A stretch of 43,988 nt of DNA from Bacteroidales bacterium (GTDB lineage: Bacteria; Bacteroidota; Bacteroidia; Bacteroidales; Muribaculaceae): contig JAJBUH010000236.1 of NCBI GenBank assembly GCA_020860445.1, positions 1-43,988 on the forward strand, read 5' to 3'. This document shows positions 29,377 to 39,929 of this stretch, one piece after another; the first letter of the stretch is position 1; every line of letters starts with the position of its first letter. A program made the position numbers and the translations under genes. Under the pieces are notes generated by a model, which was given only the letters and a program-made list of their open reading frames with translations, was not told the origin of the DNA and searched no databases.

Positions 29377-30873
29377 TCAATACTGCAAATAGATGAATGG
29401 CACCAACGAACTTTGGCGCGTCTGGATTACGATGAAAATGGCTATAGCAAGCATCATCGACTGACCAATCAGCGGCATCGCCGTAAAGCGGTCAATCAAT
29501 CGATCATAGATGCGATCGGGCATGAAATGCAATGCAAAGGCCCCCACCATCAATGCCACTATCGTAGCGTATCCAGCCACGAATTGAGGCAAAACATCCA
29601 GATGGAAATTGGTAAACATCGCGGTGTACATGTCGCCCAAGTCTTGCATTGAGTTGGCACGGAAGAATGTAAAGCCAATGGTAATGAGGATAAAGGTCAA
29701 CACAACATTGCCGCAGCGCGCCCATTGGGTGTTGCGCAAATGCTCAGGCAATCTCCAGCTCTTGCGTATCGCCTTGTGGCCTACAAGCAGCAGTCCATTA
29801 TAACCACCCCAAAGCAGATACATCCACGATGCCCCATGCCATAAGCCGCCAATTAGCATCGTAAGCATCAGGTTGAGGCGCTGGCGATGCTTGCCCTTGC
29901 GATTGCCTCCCAATGGTATATACAGGTAATCCATCAGCCAAGACGAGAGGGAGATATGCCAACGCTTCCAGAATTCAGTCGGGCTTTGCGACTTATATGG
30001 TGAATTGAAATTCTCCTTGAACCTATAGCCCATCAGCAGAGCCAAGCCTATGGCCATATCGCTGTAGCCCGAAAAGTCGCAATAGAGTTGCAGAGCAAAC
30101 CCTATCGAGCCCATCATATTCTCAAATCCGGTGTAGAGCGAGGGATTCTCAAAAACGCGATCGACAAAATTGCCGCTCAGGTAATCGGCTACAACAATCT
30201 TTTTGAGCAAGCCGCAGATAATCAGGAACAGTCCCTCGCTCACCATACGGCTCGTGGCCTGCGGATTCGCTGCAATCTGAGGCAGCATATCCTTGGCTCT
30301 CACCACCGGGCCAGCCAGCAATGGAGGGAAGAATGTGAGGAAAAACACATAGTCGAGCAGACTGCGGCACGGTTGTATCTGGCCTCGGTAAATGTCGACC
30401 AAATAACTTATCGAACGGAAAGTGAAGAATGATATGCCGGCCGGCAGCACTATATCGAGGGGGTCAAACGTGCGTCCAGCCATATTAGCCAAGGTCGAAA
30501 ATATCAAATTGAAATATTTGAAATAGACCAGCATTCCCACATTTAGGCAAACATTGAGGGCTATTATCAATTTACGACCTAACTTAGAGGTTACCACCCC
30601 CATCCAGCGCCCCAAGGCGTAGTCGCTGAGGCATACGCCAAGCAAGATGAAGCAGCACTCCGCGCTCGACTTGTAATAGAAATACAGCGAGAACAGAATG
30701 ACCAGAAGCATCTTGGCCGTGCGCCATCGGCGCATAGCCTGATAGGCCAAGAGCAGTCCCAAAAACAAGACCATAAATAGGCCTGTATTGAAAAGCAGTG
30801 GGTTGGCTCTGTCGTAGGCCAGTAGCTGAGCAGCTAAATGAGGGTCAAATTCATTCATCGGTCTCGGCGACAA
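29377..30873 (-). CDS. MBOAT family O-acyltransferase
   Basis: PAGISFFTFRSISYLVDIYRG, DFSGYSDMAIGLALLMGYRFKENFNSPYKSQSPTEFWKRWHISLSSWLMDYLYIPLGGNRKG, GGLWHGASWMYLLWG. Confidence 0.95.
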   Translation of the reverse strand: MSPRPMNEFDPHLAAQLLAYDRANPLLFNTGLFMVLFLGLLLAYQAMRRWRTAKMLLVILFSLYFYYKSSAECCFILLGVCLSDYALGRWMGVVTSKLGRKLIIALNVCLNVGMLVYFKYFNLIFSTLANMAGRTFDPLDIVLPAGISFFTFRSISYLVDIYRGQIQPCRSLLDYVFFLTFFPPLLAGPVVRAKDMLPQIAANPQATSRMVSEGLFLIICGLLKKIVVADYLSGNFVDRVFENPSLYTGFENMMGSIGFALQLYCDFSGYSDMAIGLALLMGYRFKENFNSPYKSQSPTEFWKRWHISLSSWLMDYLYIPLGGNRKGKHRQRLNLMLTMLIGGLWHGASWMYLLWGGYNGLLLVGHKAIRKSWRLPEHLRNTQWARCGNVVLTFILITIGFTFFRANSMQDLGDMYTAMFTNFHLDVLPQFVAGYATIVALMVGAFALHFMPDRIYDRLIDRFTAMPLIGQSMMLAIAIFIVIQTRQSSLVPFIYLQY

Positions 30874-32179
30874 TAATTTCTGATGGTGAATTGATAGTGC
30901 GATTTAAAGCGTCGAATAGCAGGTCGCCTTGCAGCGCATACCCGCTCCAGGTGTTGTGTATGCGGTCGGTGTTCATAAGTTTCCTGAGCAACCATTCTTG
31001 GCTGCTGCCAGTGCCTCCGGCCACCTCATACCAGTCGTAAGTGGGCACTGCATGGTCGCGACCATACTGCAAAATAACATTTCTGAGGCGAGGTATGTTG
31101 GTATTGACTGAATAAGTTTTTACTTTCTTACGATTCTTACCTTTGCCTACGCGTGTAGTCTTTGCGCGTTGACATTCCGATGGTGTTACCAGCAATATCT
31201 CAGTCTGGGGATTGTGGATGCGCACATCGCTCACCAGCTGGTCAATCTGCCCATAGAAGTCATCATCTGTCACACGGCCAAACGCCTCATTGGCACCTAA
31301 GCTCACGATCACGAGATTTGGAGACAGAGCCTTAAGGTCATTGCCAAGCGTGCCGAGGGCATTGTAGGATGAGAATGTAGCCCCATTGTTTCCTATCGCG
31401 CTATACTCTACCCCCACCATTTCGTTTTCGAGCTTGAAACCGAAAATCTGACATTTCTCCTCGCTCTGGAAATTGAGGGTGATTGAGGTTACGGGTTCGT
31501 AGAGAAAGATAGTGAGGGTATCCTGATCGGCAAATTCGTTGTACAGGGCTGGAAATCCATTGTCGCTGATAGCCGACAGCAGCCGTGGGGTCGCGCCCTG
31601 CTTGTACATTTTCACTATGTCAAAGTCTGGTTCGGCCTCCTTACTGTCGACAATTGAGATTGTGAAGTCAAAATTTTTCTTGTCGGGCTGCAGCGACACG
31701 CCAGTGAATCCCATAGGCACAGCCCAGGGATGCTTCATCAGCTTCCCTACGGTGAAAGTTGAATTAGAGGTAATCTTGTAATCCAATGGTTGGTTGGTGC
31801 CGGCCAGTCGGAATGGTATTACGAGCCCGCGCCCGGCGCTGCCATAGTTGCGCTGCAACAAGGCTCGGGTGCGCGAAGTGGCTCCCTCTGCCTGTATATG
31901 GCTGTCACCGATATGCACTATCGAAATCACCGTATCGCCGCACATGTCAAAGCGCCCCCTCAGATCAGTCCAGTCGGCACCATTGAGGTTGATGCGGTTG
32001 GCCGATAGATGTAGGAAAGGGTAAAGAGAATAGTCCTGGGCACCGACATAGCCGTCAGAGATTCCCAATTCGGGATTCTCTCTGATTTCTGCCTGGTCAT
32101 CGACCGTATCCTGCGCCTCCTGCGCAAAGCCGAAGCCGCAAATTGCCAATGCCGCTATTAGCCAAATCTTCTTTATCAC
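30851..32179 (-). CDS. SGNH/GDSL hydrolase family protein (secreted)
   Basis: Signal peptide; HIGDSHIQAEG, VIVSLGANEAFG, DRIHNTWSGY. Confidence 0.85.
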   Translation of the reverse strand: MIKKIWLIAALAICGFGFAQEAQDTVDDQAEIRENPELGISDGYVGAQDYSLYPFLHLSANRINLNGADWTDLRGRFDMCGDTVISIVHIGDSHIQAEGATSRTRALLQRNYGSAGRGLVIPFRLAGTNQPLDYKITSNSTFTVGKLMKHPWAVPMGFTGVSLQPDKKNFDFTISIVDSKEAEPDFDIVKMYKQGATPRLLSAISDNGFPALYNEFADQDTLTIFLYEPVTSITLNFQSEEKCQIFGFKLENEMVGVEYSAIGNNGATFSSYNALGTLGNDLKALSPNLVIVSLGANEAFGRVTDDDFYGQIDQLVSDVRIHNPQTEILLVTPSECQRAKTTRVGKGKNRKKVKTYSVNTNIPRLRNVILQYGRDHAVPTYDWYEVAGGTGSSQEWLLRKLMNTDRIHNTWSGYALQGDLLFDALNRTINSPSEIIVAETDE

Positions 32180-32228
32180 ACGTATCAGTTCAATCTTTTT
32201 TATTGCGGTAAAAGTATTTATGTCTTTA

Positions 32229-33713
32229 TTATTCCATCAGGCGCAGCATCGATGATACCAACTCTTGTGCCAGCACTTTGCCGCCAGCCGAATTGAGATG
32301 GATGTAGTCGCCATTGACCAAACGCTTTTCGCGCCAGTCGACGATTGCATCATATCCGCCCATGGCCTCGCGAGTGTCCCAGAACAGGCACCCAGTGTCT
32401 TGGGCTGTCTTGCGCTGAGCCTTAACCATGGCCCCGGCCGTAGGGATCGAATGTACCTGTCCATCCACTTTCTGGCCTCGGTCGCCAATGCCCATCATCA
32501 GGATATCGGCCTTGGGATAGCACTCGCGCAATTTCCCTATCACTTGGCTCATAAGTTTGCCATAGCCATAGTAATTGTCTTGGTCGGCAGTGAGAGCATT
32601 GATGCCGTACTCGACTATGATCAGGTCGTAATCAACATACTTTCTCATCTCTGATGCCAGCTCGCTATTGATTTTGCGATGAGCTACGCCGCTCACGCCG
32701 CGCATCGACATGCAATCGACCACTACGCCGCCATTGTCTTCGAGCCATGCGCCGAGGAAAGCAAGGCCCGGCACCTTTGACTCAACGCTGAACGAGGTAG
32801 TCTCGCCTGGCACCGTCAATGCTTGCACCTCTTGGGTAGGCACTACATCGTATGTCACTGTCTCTTTGTCAGTAGTAAGGGTAATCTTTCCTGAGTCTGG
32901 AGCCACGAATAGCAGGCGCGATGACGACCATGAAGACAGGCGTTCATCCTTGGGATTGCCTTTGTATGTCACCGAGGCTGCACCCGGAGCGATGAAGTAT
33001 TCGCCAGCAATATTGGGGAATCGGCCTCCATTGCTCTTCTGTATGCCATGCTGCGACCAGCCGCTGCCATTCATGGTGACAGTGCGGCGGAAACCAGCTA
33101 CCATGCTATGGGGTGGCACATAGCCTACGCCGCGACCGCCATAGCGCGACTGCAATTGCTCGCGCAGGTCTTGGGTGAATATGTCGCCCTCGATATATGA
33201 GTCACCTATCACAGCGATTCTTGCCGGGCCAGTGCCAGCCAAAGCGCTCTTAAAACGGCTGAGGCCACGGCCATCGGGTGTATAGTCTTCAATCACCATC
33301 TGGCCGTCAACTCGAGGATTGTACTCCGGCACAGTCCTTACAGGCTGCGCTTCTGCGGCAGTGGTTTGTTCCTCCAAAGCAGCAGCCTCTTGGCCATTTG
33401 GCGAGAGGATGGCTACCTCCTGGATAAGTTCGGGGTCTATTGGTTCATTACTCGCAATGACCATTGCGGTCGAATCTTTTGGGAACAGGTCAGCGAATAG
33501 GTCATAGTCTTTTGCGTAATTGCCCGTCAGTTTGCCCCAGGGGACAAACGACAGAGCATAAACTATGGCTACGGCAGCGAAAACTGCCACAAAGGGATAT
33601 CCCCTCTGCCACCTATTCCTTTCATTCCTGGTCTGTTGCGCCTCGACAGCCGTAGCAGCTCCTTGCTGCTCAATCGGCAATTCCGCCTCGGCGCGATTTC
33701 TTATATCATCCAT
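32229..33713 (-). CDS. Second SGNH/GDSL hydrolase family protein, N-terminal TM anchor
   Basis: AVIGDSYIEGDIF, VEYGINAL, DYIHLNSAGGKVLAQELV; N-terminal TM segment. Confidence 0.85.
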   Translation of the reverse strand: MDDIRNRAEAELPIEQQGAATAVEAQQTRNERNRWQRGYPFVAVFAAVAIVYALSFVPWGKLTGNYAKDYDLFADLFPKDSTAMVIASNEPIDPELIQEVAILSPNGQEAAALEEQTTAAEAQPVRTVPEYNPRVDGQMVIEDYTPDGRGLSRFKSALAGTGPARIAVIGDSYIEGDIFTQDLREQLQSRYGGRGVGYVPPHSMVAGFRRTVTMNGSGWSQHGIQKSNGGRFPNIAGEYFIAPGAASVTYKGNPKDERLSSWSSSRLLFVAPDSGKITLTTDKETVTYDVVPTQEVQALTVPGETTSFSVESKVPGLAFLGAWLEDNGGVVVDCMSMRGVSGVAHRKINSELASEMRKYVDYDLIIVEYGINALTADQDNYYGYGKLMSQVIGKLRECYPKADILMMGIGDRGQKVDGQVHSIPTAGAMVKAQRKTAQDTGCLFWDTREAMGGYDAIVDWREKRLVNGDYIHLNSAGGKVLAQELVSSMLRLME

Positions 33714-33739
33714 AATCTGTAACCCATCACACTGGGGTA

Positions 33740-34794
33740 TTAATCAGTCAACATTCTTTTCTTTAGATTCCCAATCTTCTTATTGGTTTCTTCCCATTCA
33801 TCTTCGGCCACCGAGTCGGGCATAATGCCCCCGCCGGCATAGAAGGTGAATCTGGACTTGTTGAAGTTTACGCAGCGGATATTCACGTAAGCCTCAATCG
33901 TGCGCTTAGTCTTAAATCCCACCACTCCGCCGTAGCATGAGCGAGGATGGTGCTCAATCTGGAGTATAGCCTCCAAAGCACCCTTGCGCGGGAATCCGCA
34001 AAGAGCCGCAGTGGGATTTATGGCATCTATGATTTCAAAGCTAGTCTTATCCTTACAGTCAGCTGTAATCGGAGTGCATCTATGCTTGATTGAGCCATAA
34101 GTCACATCAAACTCCTCCATAGCCATGGGCTGTAGGCCGATTTCCTCTAAATTAGAGCAGATGTCGCCAGCCACTATGTCTTGTTCCTCGATATTCTTTT
34201 CATCCCATTCGTCATTGACTCCAACAGTACCAGCGAGTGCCATTGTCAAAAAGGCTGTTTCCTTGGCATCCTGGAAGAAGAGCAATTCCGGAGTTGCACC
34301 CATCCAAAAGCCAACGGTAGGATGATAAAAGCAATAGCAGAAACAATTTGGCGATGATGCGAACAGATTCTCCATCATATCCACAAAATTTTTGGATACG
34401 TAGTATTCTGTCTTGATTCGCGATATCACCACTTTGCCCCACCAAGTTCTTTTAGCTCTCTGATCAATTGGCTCACTTCGTCGATATATTCCTCGCGGTC
34501 AGTATCTGGCCGTGAGGGAGGGTCTGGCAGTGTCGAATTGTCGGGGAGAGACATACGGCGCTTACAAGTTTCCTCGCCATTGAGTTCAAAGGGTATCCAC
34601 AGATAGTCTGGGCTTTTCTGATTGAATTGTCCAATGAAAAATCCCTCCTCGGGCGCTCCCTCCAGAGGAGCATTGAGGATTGAAGGAGCAGAGAAAAAAT
34701 GTCCTTTCTTTTCTCCTCTTTCTATATACGCCACAAAAGGCACGCGTCGAAATGCGCACCACTCTATGGCCTTATATGTGTTAAGACTAAACAT
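33740..34794 (-). pseudogene. menF: Isochorismate synthase-like (chorismate-binding) gene split by a one-base frameshift near 34437-34440
   Basis: ORFs 34794-34426 and 34432-33740 are collinear. One added G in GGTGGGGC gives ...ELGGGKVVISRIKTEYY...; the C-terminal ORF has MALAGTVG, ALCGFPRKGA, FYAGGGIMPDS. Confidence 0.82.
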
Positions 34795-36097
34795 TCTCTT
34801 TCAATTTTCCAATCAGCTCAAAGGGCATAGCCTCGATGAGCTCGATATCGTAAACTTTACCAATCTCCAATCGGGGAGAATCGGCTACCGGCACCAGCAC
34901 CTCGTTGTCAACCTCTGGGCTGTCCCACTCGGTGCGACCGACATAGTATTCTTCATTGCGCGAATCAATCACTACTGGCACTGTCATGCCAACCTTGGCC
35001 TGATTATGCTCAAGCGAAATCTCTTCTTGCAGCTCCATGAGCTCGGATAGTCGGCGCTCTTTCACTTCGGCTGGTACCTCATCGGCAAAATGCTTGGCGG
35101 CGTAGGTGTCATCCTCTTCGCAATAGGCAAATGCCCCCATACGCTCAAAGCGTTGCTCCTTGACAAAGTCGACGAGCTCTTGGTATTCTTTTTCGCCTTC
35201 GCCAGGGAATCCCACCATCAGAGTTGTGCGGATATGAATCCCAGGCACTTCCTCCCTCATCCGGCGCAGCAATTCGCGTGTCTCTGCGCCAGTGATATGG
35301 CGGTGCATATTGGCCAGCACAGGGTCCGAGATATGCTGCAGAGCGATATCCATATACCGGCATACATTATTATGCCGAGCCATCACTGGCAGCAAATCGT
35401 AGGGAAATTGCGTAGGATAAGCGTAGTGGAGGCGTATCCACTTGACACCCTCGACCTGAGCAATCGCATCAACCAAGTCGGCTATGCGTTGCTTGCCATA
35501 GAGGTCCAAGCCGTAGTATGTCAGGTCTTGGGCAATCACATTGAATTCCCTCACGCCCTGCTTGGCCAATTCCCGGGTTTCCTCTACTATCTCCTCGATG
35601 GGACGGGATTTGTAACGGCCGGTGATTAGAGGGATGGCGCAGAAGGCGCAAAAGCGATTGCACCCCTCGGCTATCTTCAGGTAAGCGTAGTGAGGCGGAG
35701 TGGTCAAAGTGCGTTCCCATTGATGCGAAGCGGTCTCATCATTGATTTCGCCGAGGATGCCCTTCCAGTCAAATTTGCCAAACCAGCCGTCAACCTCGGG
35801 GATACTCTCGGGCAATTCCTGAGCGTATCTCTGGCTCAGGCACCCCATCACGTACACTTTCTTGACTGCGCCTTGCTCCTTGGCTTGGCAGCACTCAAGG
35901 ATCATATCTATTGATTCTTGTTTGGCATCGCCGATAAATCCGCAGGTGTTAATCACCACAATCTGAGATTTGACCTCCGATGGATTATGGTGCGCGGTGT
36001 AGCCAGCGCGCTCAAACATCTTGATGAGCCGCTCAGAATCGACAAGATTCTTTGAGCAGCCCATCGTGATAATGTCTACAGTCTTTTTTCTTGCCAT
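34787..36097 (-). CDS. rimO: Ribosomal protein S12 methylthiotransferase
   Basis: ARKKTVDIITMGCSKNLVDSERL, EGCNRFCAFCAIPLITGRYKSRP, DLTYYGLDLYGK. Start set at 36097. Confidence 0.95.
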   Translation of the reverse strand: MARKKTVDIITMGCSKNLVDSERLIKMFERAGYTAHHNPSEVKSQIVVINTCGFIGDAKQESIDMILECCQAKEQGAVKKVYVMGCLSQRYAQELPESIPEVDGWFGKFDWKGILGEINDETASHQWERTLTTPPHYAYLKIAEGCNRFCAFCAIPLITGRYKSRPIEEIVEETRELAKQGVREFNVIAQDLTYYGLDLYGKQRIADLVDAIAQVEGVKWIRLHYAYPTQFPYDLLPVMARHNNVCRYMDIALQHISDPVLANMHRHITGAETRELLRRMREEVPGIHIRTTLMVGFPGEGEKEYQELVDFVKEQRFERMGAFAYCEEDDTYAAKHFADEVPAEVKERRLSELMELQEEISLEHNQAKVGMTVPVVIDSRNEEYYVGRTEWDSPEVDNEVLVPVADSPRLEIGKVYDIELIEAMPFELIGKLKENV

Positions 36098-36107
36098 TGC
36101 CGACAGG

Positions 36108-37073
36108 TCAGTCGCGGCGCCCAAAGAGCGAGCCCACGAATTCTTTTTTGTTGAACACTTGCAAGTCGTCAATCCCCTCGCCCAAGCCGATATATTTCAC
36201 TGGGATGCGGAATTGGTCGCTGATGCCAATCACCACGCCGCCCTTGGCTGTGCCATCGAGCTTAGTGATTGCGAGGTGGCTGACCTGAGTGGCGGCCGAG
36301 AATTGGCGGGCTTGTTCAAATGCGTTCTGACCGGTTGAGCCATCAAGCACGAGCAGAACCTCGTCGGGTGCTCCAGCCACTACCTTCGACATCGACTTCT
36401 TGATTTTGGTCAACTCATCCATCAGGCCTTTCTTGTTATGCAAGCGTCCTGCGGTATCGATAATAACCACATCGATGCCGTTGGCTACAGCAGACGACAG
36501 AGTATCGTAGGCTACAGCGGCGGCATCTGAGCCAAGTTGCTGCTTGACCACTGGCACTCCAGCGCGTCTGCCCCACTCCTCAAGCTGCTCGATAGCGGCA
36601 GCGCGGAATGTGTCAGCGGCTCCGAGCATTACGCTGTAGCCAGCCTTTTTATATTGCGCGGCGAGTTTGCCGATGGTGGTGGTTTTGCCTACGCCATTGA
36701 CGCCGACGACCATGATTACATAGGGTCGACGACCATCTGGGAGTTTAAATTCGCCAGTGGCATTCTCATCTTTGTCGCTTGCCAAGAGCGAAGTAATCTC
36801 CTCGCACAGCATCTCGTTGAGCTCGTCGCTGCTCACATATTGGTCGCGGGCAGCGCGGTCGCGTATGCGGTCGATGATTTTCAAGGTGGTCTCTGTGCCC
36901 ACGTCTGAGGTAATGAGAATCTCCTCGAGTTCGTCAAGGAAATCGTCATCGATGGTGCGTTTGCCCACAAACACTCGCTTGAGCTTGCTGAAGAATCCCT
37001 GTTTGGTTTTCTCCAAGCCCTTATCGAGGGTCTCTTTCTTCTCGCGGCTGAACAGACTTTTGAAAAATCCCAT
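36108..37073 (-). CDS. ftsY: Signal recognition particle receptor FtsY
   Basis: VGVNGVGKTTTIGKLA, AADTFRAAAIEQLEEW, IIDTAGRLHNKKGLMDEL, ITKLDGTAKGG. Confidence 0.97.
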   Translation of the reverse strand: MGFFKSLFSREKKETLDKGLEKTKQGFFSKLKRVFVGKRTIDDDFLDELEEILITSDVGTETTLKIIDRIRDRAARDQYVSSDELNEMLCEEITSLLASDKDENATGEFKLPDGRRPYVIMVVGVNGVGKTTTIGKLAAQYKKAGYSVMLGAADTFRAAAIEQLEEWGRRAGVPVVKQQLGSDAAAVAYDTLSSAVANGIDVVIIDTAGRLHNKKGLMDELTKIKKSMSKVVAGAPDEVLLVLDGSTGQNAFEQARQFSAATQVSHLAITKLDGTAKGGVVIGISDQFRIPVKYIGLGEGIDDLQVFNKKEFVGSLFGRRD

Positions 37074-37108
37074 ATCTTGATGTCGTTAGTAAGTGCTATT
37101 TTAAACTG

Positions 37109-37116
37109 CAAAGTTA
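37109..37116 (-). promoter_or_regulatory. -7 element TAACTTTG for ftsY
   Basis: CAAAGTTA on the plus strand; 36 nt upstream of the ftsY start. Confidence 0.65.
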
Positions 37117-37181
37117 CGAAATTTTTCTCACTTTCTCATCCATTCTTGGACAGATTTTGATTCATCTTGATTAAATTGTAA

Positions 37182-39929
37182 CTATAGTGTGACGATTCTC
37201 ACCTCCGACGAACTTGGACCTGTCCGGCGCAGCTGGATTTGGGTGGGAATGCGTTCTTTCAAGGCCTCGACATGGCTTATTATGCCTATGCGTCGTCCAC
37301 CGATTTGATGTAGTCGATCGAGGGTGGTGATCACGGTCTCGAGGGTTGAGCGGTCAAGGGTACCGAAGCCCTCGTCGATAAAGAGGGTATCAACATTCAG
37401 CCTCTCCTTGCTGATGGCCGAGAGGCCCAGGGCCAGAGCCAATGAAACGATAAAGCCCTCGCCGCCAGACAGTAGGCCGACATTGCGCACTGCTCCACCT
37501 TGGAAATTGTCTATAACATTGATTGACAATGATCCGTCTTCGCAATCAAGGCTATAGCGAGGCGAAAGCATCTCTAAATAGTAGTTGGCTTTGCCAAGGA
37601 GCACGCGCAATACATAGCTCTGCGCTATGTTGCGGAATTTCTTGCCATCGGCCCCACCAAACAGGTCGTTGAGGAGGCTCCAATCTTGCACCTCTTTTGT
37701 GAGAGCAGACAGCTGCGTCTCTTTATGCCTTAATGCTTCGGCTTTATTAGCGTCGTCTGTCAGGCGAGTTATGGCAGCTGTTCGCTCTTTCAGGGCCTCA
37801 TCTTTCGCTTTGTCAGCTGCTTTTTTGCATTCTGTAAGCTGCTCAATTGAGGCTTCCTCTGGGATTTCCGGTTTTTGGACTTGGTGGTTTTCGGCCTGTT
37901 CTTTCAACACAGCGATTTGGTCATTGGCTGTATTGCGAGCCGCGATGGCTTTGCCAAATTCTGCCAACTCCACGCTAATTCTCGACCCGAATGTCTTGGC
38001 TTCGTATTCCGACAATTCATTGGGTTCGGGATATAGACCAGCAAAGGGCTCAAGGGCCGAATTGCATTCGTTGACCTTTCGCTCAATATTCTCCAAGGCT
38101 TTACGATGATTCTCAATGCTTAGCGAGATTGCCTCTTGGGCTTTCGTCACTTGCGTATTGGCTTTATCTAATGCTTGGCGTGCCTGATCATATTGTTTTA
38201 TGATACTCAGGGCAATGTCAACAGTCTTTTGTTTCTCCTGTTTCTGGGTTTCCAGTTCCTTAGCCTGAGCGTTTAAGGTCTCCAAGATTTTAGGATTGGC
38301 CACATCAACGCCCAGCGTCTCTGCTTCTTTCTTAGCTTTGGCAAGAGGAATTCTCCTACTCTCCATTTCCTTTTGAGTAATAGAGATAATACGATTCAAT
38401 TCTTTGATTATTACGCCTTTGCGATTGATGTTATCCTGAATTTCAGTGTAGGCCGATTTCGCTTGGTCAGCATTTTGCTTAGCTTTGGCAAGGGCCGAGT
38501 CGATTATCTGAGCCGCATGGAAATGCACGCCTTGTGAGCCGCACAGAGGACACACCTCTTCTCCCTTGAAATGCTCGCGTATCGAATCAAGATGATTGCT
38601 TAGCTCTTTCTGTCCTTCTAAGATTGCCTCTGCTTTTTCATAAGCTTTTTGGGCCTCGGTGAGTTTAGATTTTTCTTCATCTTGCTTCTCTTTCTCCTCG
38701 GCAATTTCTTTTTCTTTAGTGGCTTTGAGATTGGCGGCATTGTCATAAGCCTCTTGATGATTCCTCAGTTCCTTTACCGCAGAGATGGCTTTTTGGGTAT
38801 GGGTTAAAGCCTCATCCACCGATTTCAAAGCTCGGTTTGAGGTGTCGATATCTACCTGCTTTTTCTCTTCTTCCTTTGCATCGAGGGTTTTCTGAGCCTC
38901 TTGTTGGGTGGTCTGCGCCTGTTTCAAGGTAACGCCCAAGCGCGCAGCTTCAGAATCAGGAGCAAGACCATCGAAGCCATCCTTTACTGCTGCCTCTATT
39001 TCCTCTATCGCCATGCGTTCGCGATTGGCTTGGCCTTCTATCCAAGCTTTGCCCACTGCTACTCGTGTATATCTCTGGGCGAGATTGGCTTCTGCGATTG
39101 ATAGTTGCTCTTGCTTGTTTTTCAGTTGTTGGTCGAGATTGAGTTGTCCTTTTAGCCATTGCAATTGCTTATCAATCTCAGCAGCCGCTTGGCCCTTTTC
39201 TTTGGCTAAAGTCTCGGCTTTGACGGATTGCTCTTGCAGCTGTTCTCTTTGCTCGGCAGTGAGCAGGTTTGCTCCCTTGATTTCTGCCTCAAGTTGCAAT
39301 TTAGCCTTATCCTTTTCGCTCTTCTGAGCATAGATCTCCTTACCTATGGCGGCATATATATCCGTGCCAGTTAGTTTTTCAAGGATATCCGACTTGTCCG
39401 CCTCCTTAGCCTTCATAAAAGCCGCAAATTGCCCCTGCGCCAGCATCGTGGTGCGGGTGAATTGCTCAAAGGTGAGGCCTACGGCCTTCACCACCCTGTC
39501 TTTTACTTTCTTGTCGCCTGTCTCGGTGACATTCTGGTCCAATCGAGTAATGGCTCGCTTGACATCCTGCATCTTGCCCTCAATCTTCTTATGAGCGCGC
39601 TGCAATGCCCATTCTACTTTGTATGGCTTGTCGTCATTGCCCATAAAATAGAGCACTACTTCGGCCGAGCCGGTGCCTCGGCGCATCATCTGCCGAGGAT
39701 TGTTCACGCCGATTCCTTCGCGGTCATTATCCTTGGTGCCATTGTCATTGAGGGCTGGCACTTCGTTGTATAGTGCCAAGCAGATAGCATTCAATATGGT
39801 GCTTTTGCCCGTGCCGGTGTCTCCTGATATAAGGAAGATGGGATCTTGAGCCAATGGACCTTGATCGAAAACGATTTCAGCGTCTTCGATTGATGCTATG
39901 TTTTTGATTTGTAGGCGTTGTATCTTCAT
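37182..39929 (-). CDS. sbcC: SMC-family exonuclease subunit SbcC
   Basis: FLISGDTGTGKSTILNAICLALY, CPLCGSQG zinc hook, LLSGGEGFIVSLALALGLS, TLFIDEGFGTLD. Confidence 0.95.
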   Translation of the reverse strand: MKIQRLQIKNIASIEDAEIVFDQGPLAQDPIFLISGDTGTGKSTILNAICLALYNEVPALNDNGTKDNDREGIGVNNPRQMMRRGTGSAEVVLYFMGNDDKPYKVEWALQRAHKKIEGKMQDVKRAITRLDQNVTETGDKKVKDRVVKAVGLTFEQFTRTTMLAQGQFAAFMKAKEADKSDILEKLTGTDIYAAIGKEIYAQKSEKDKAKLQLEAEIKGANLLTAEQREQLQEQSVKAETLAKEKGQAAAEIDKQLQWLKGQLNLDQQLKNKQEQLSIAEANLAQRYTRVAVGKAWIEGQANRERMAIEEIEAAVKDGFDGLAPDSEAARLGVTLKQAQTTQQEAQKTLDAKEEEKKQVDIDTSNRALKSVDEALTHTQKAISAVKELRNHQEAYDNAANLKATKEKEIAEEKEKQDEEKSKLTEAQKAYEKAEAILEGQKELSNHLDSIREHFKGEEVCPLCGSQGVHFHAAQIIDSALAKAKQNADQAKSAYTEIQDNINRKGVIIKELNRIISITQKEMESRRIPLAKAKKEAETLGVDVANPKILETLNAQAKELETQKQEKQKTVDIALSIIKQYDQARQALDKANTQVTKAQEAISLSIENHRKALENIERKVNECNSALEPFAGLYPEPNELSEYEAKTFGSRISVELAEFGKAIAARNTANDQIAVLKEQAENHQVQKPEIPEEASIEQLTECKKAADKAKDEALKERTAAITRLTDDANKAEALRHKETQLSALTKEVQDWSLLNDLFGGADGKKFRNIAQSYVLRVLLGKANYYLEMLSPRYSLDCEDGSLSINVIDNFQGGAVRNVGLLSGGEGFIVSLALALGLSAISKERLNVDTLFIDEGFGTLDRSTLETVITTLDRLHQIGGRRIGIISHVEALKERIPTQIQLRRTGPSSSEVRIVTL

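Noticed and set aside
34426-34445. Programmed -1 frameshift in menF
   Set aside because: No convincing X XXY YYZ slippery heptamer in the correct frame and no clear stimulatory hairpin; one missing G is simpler.
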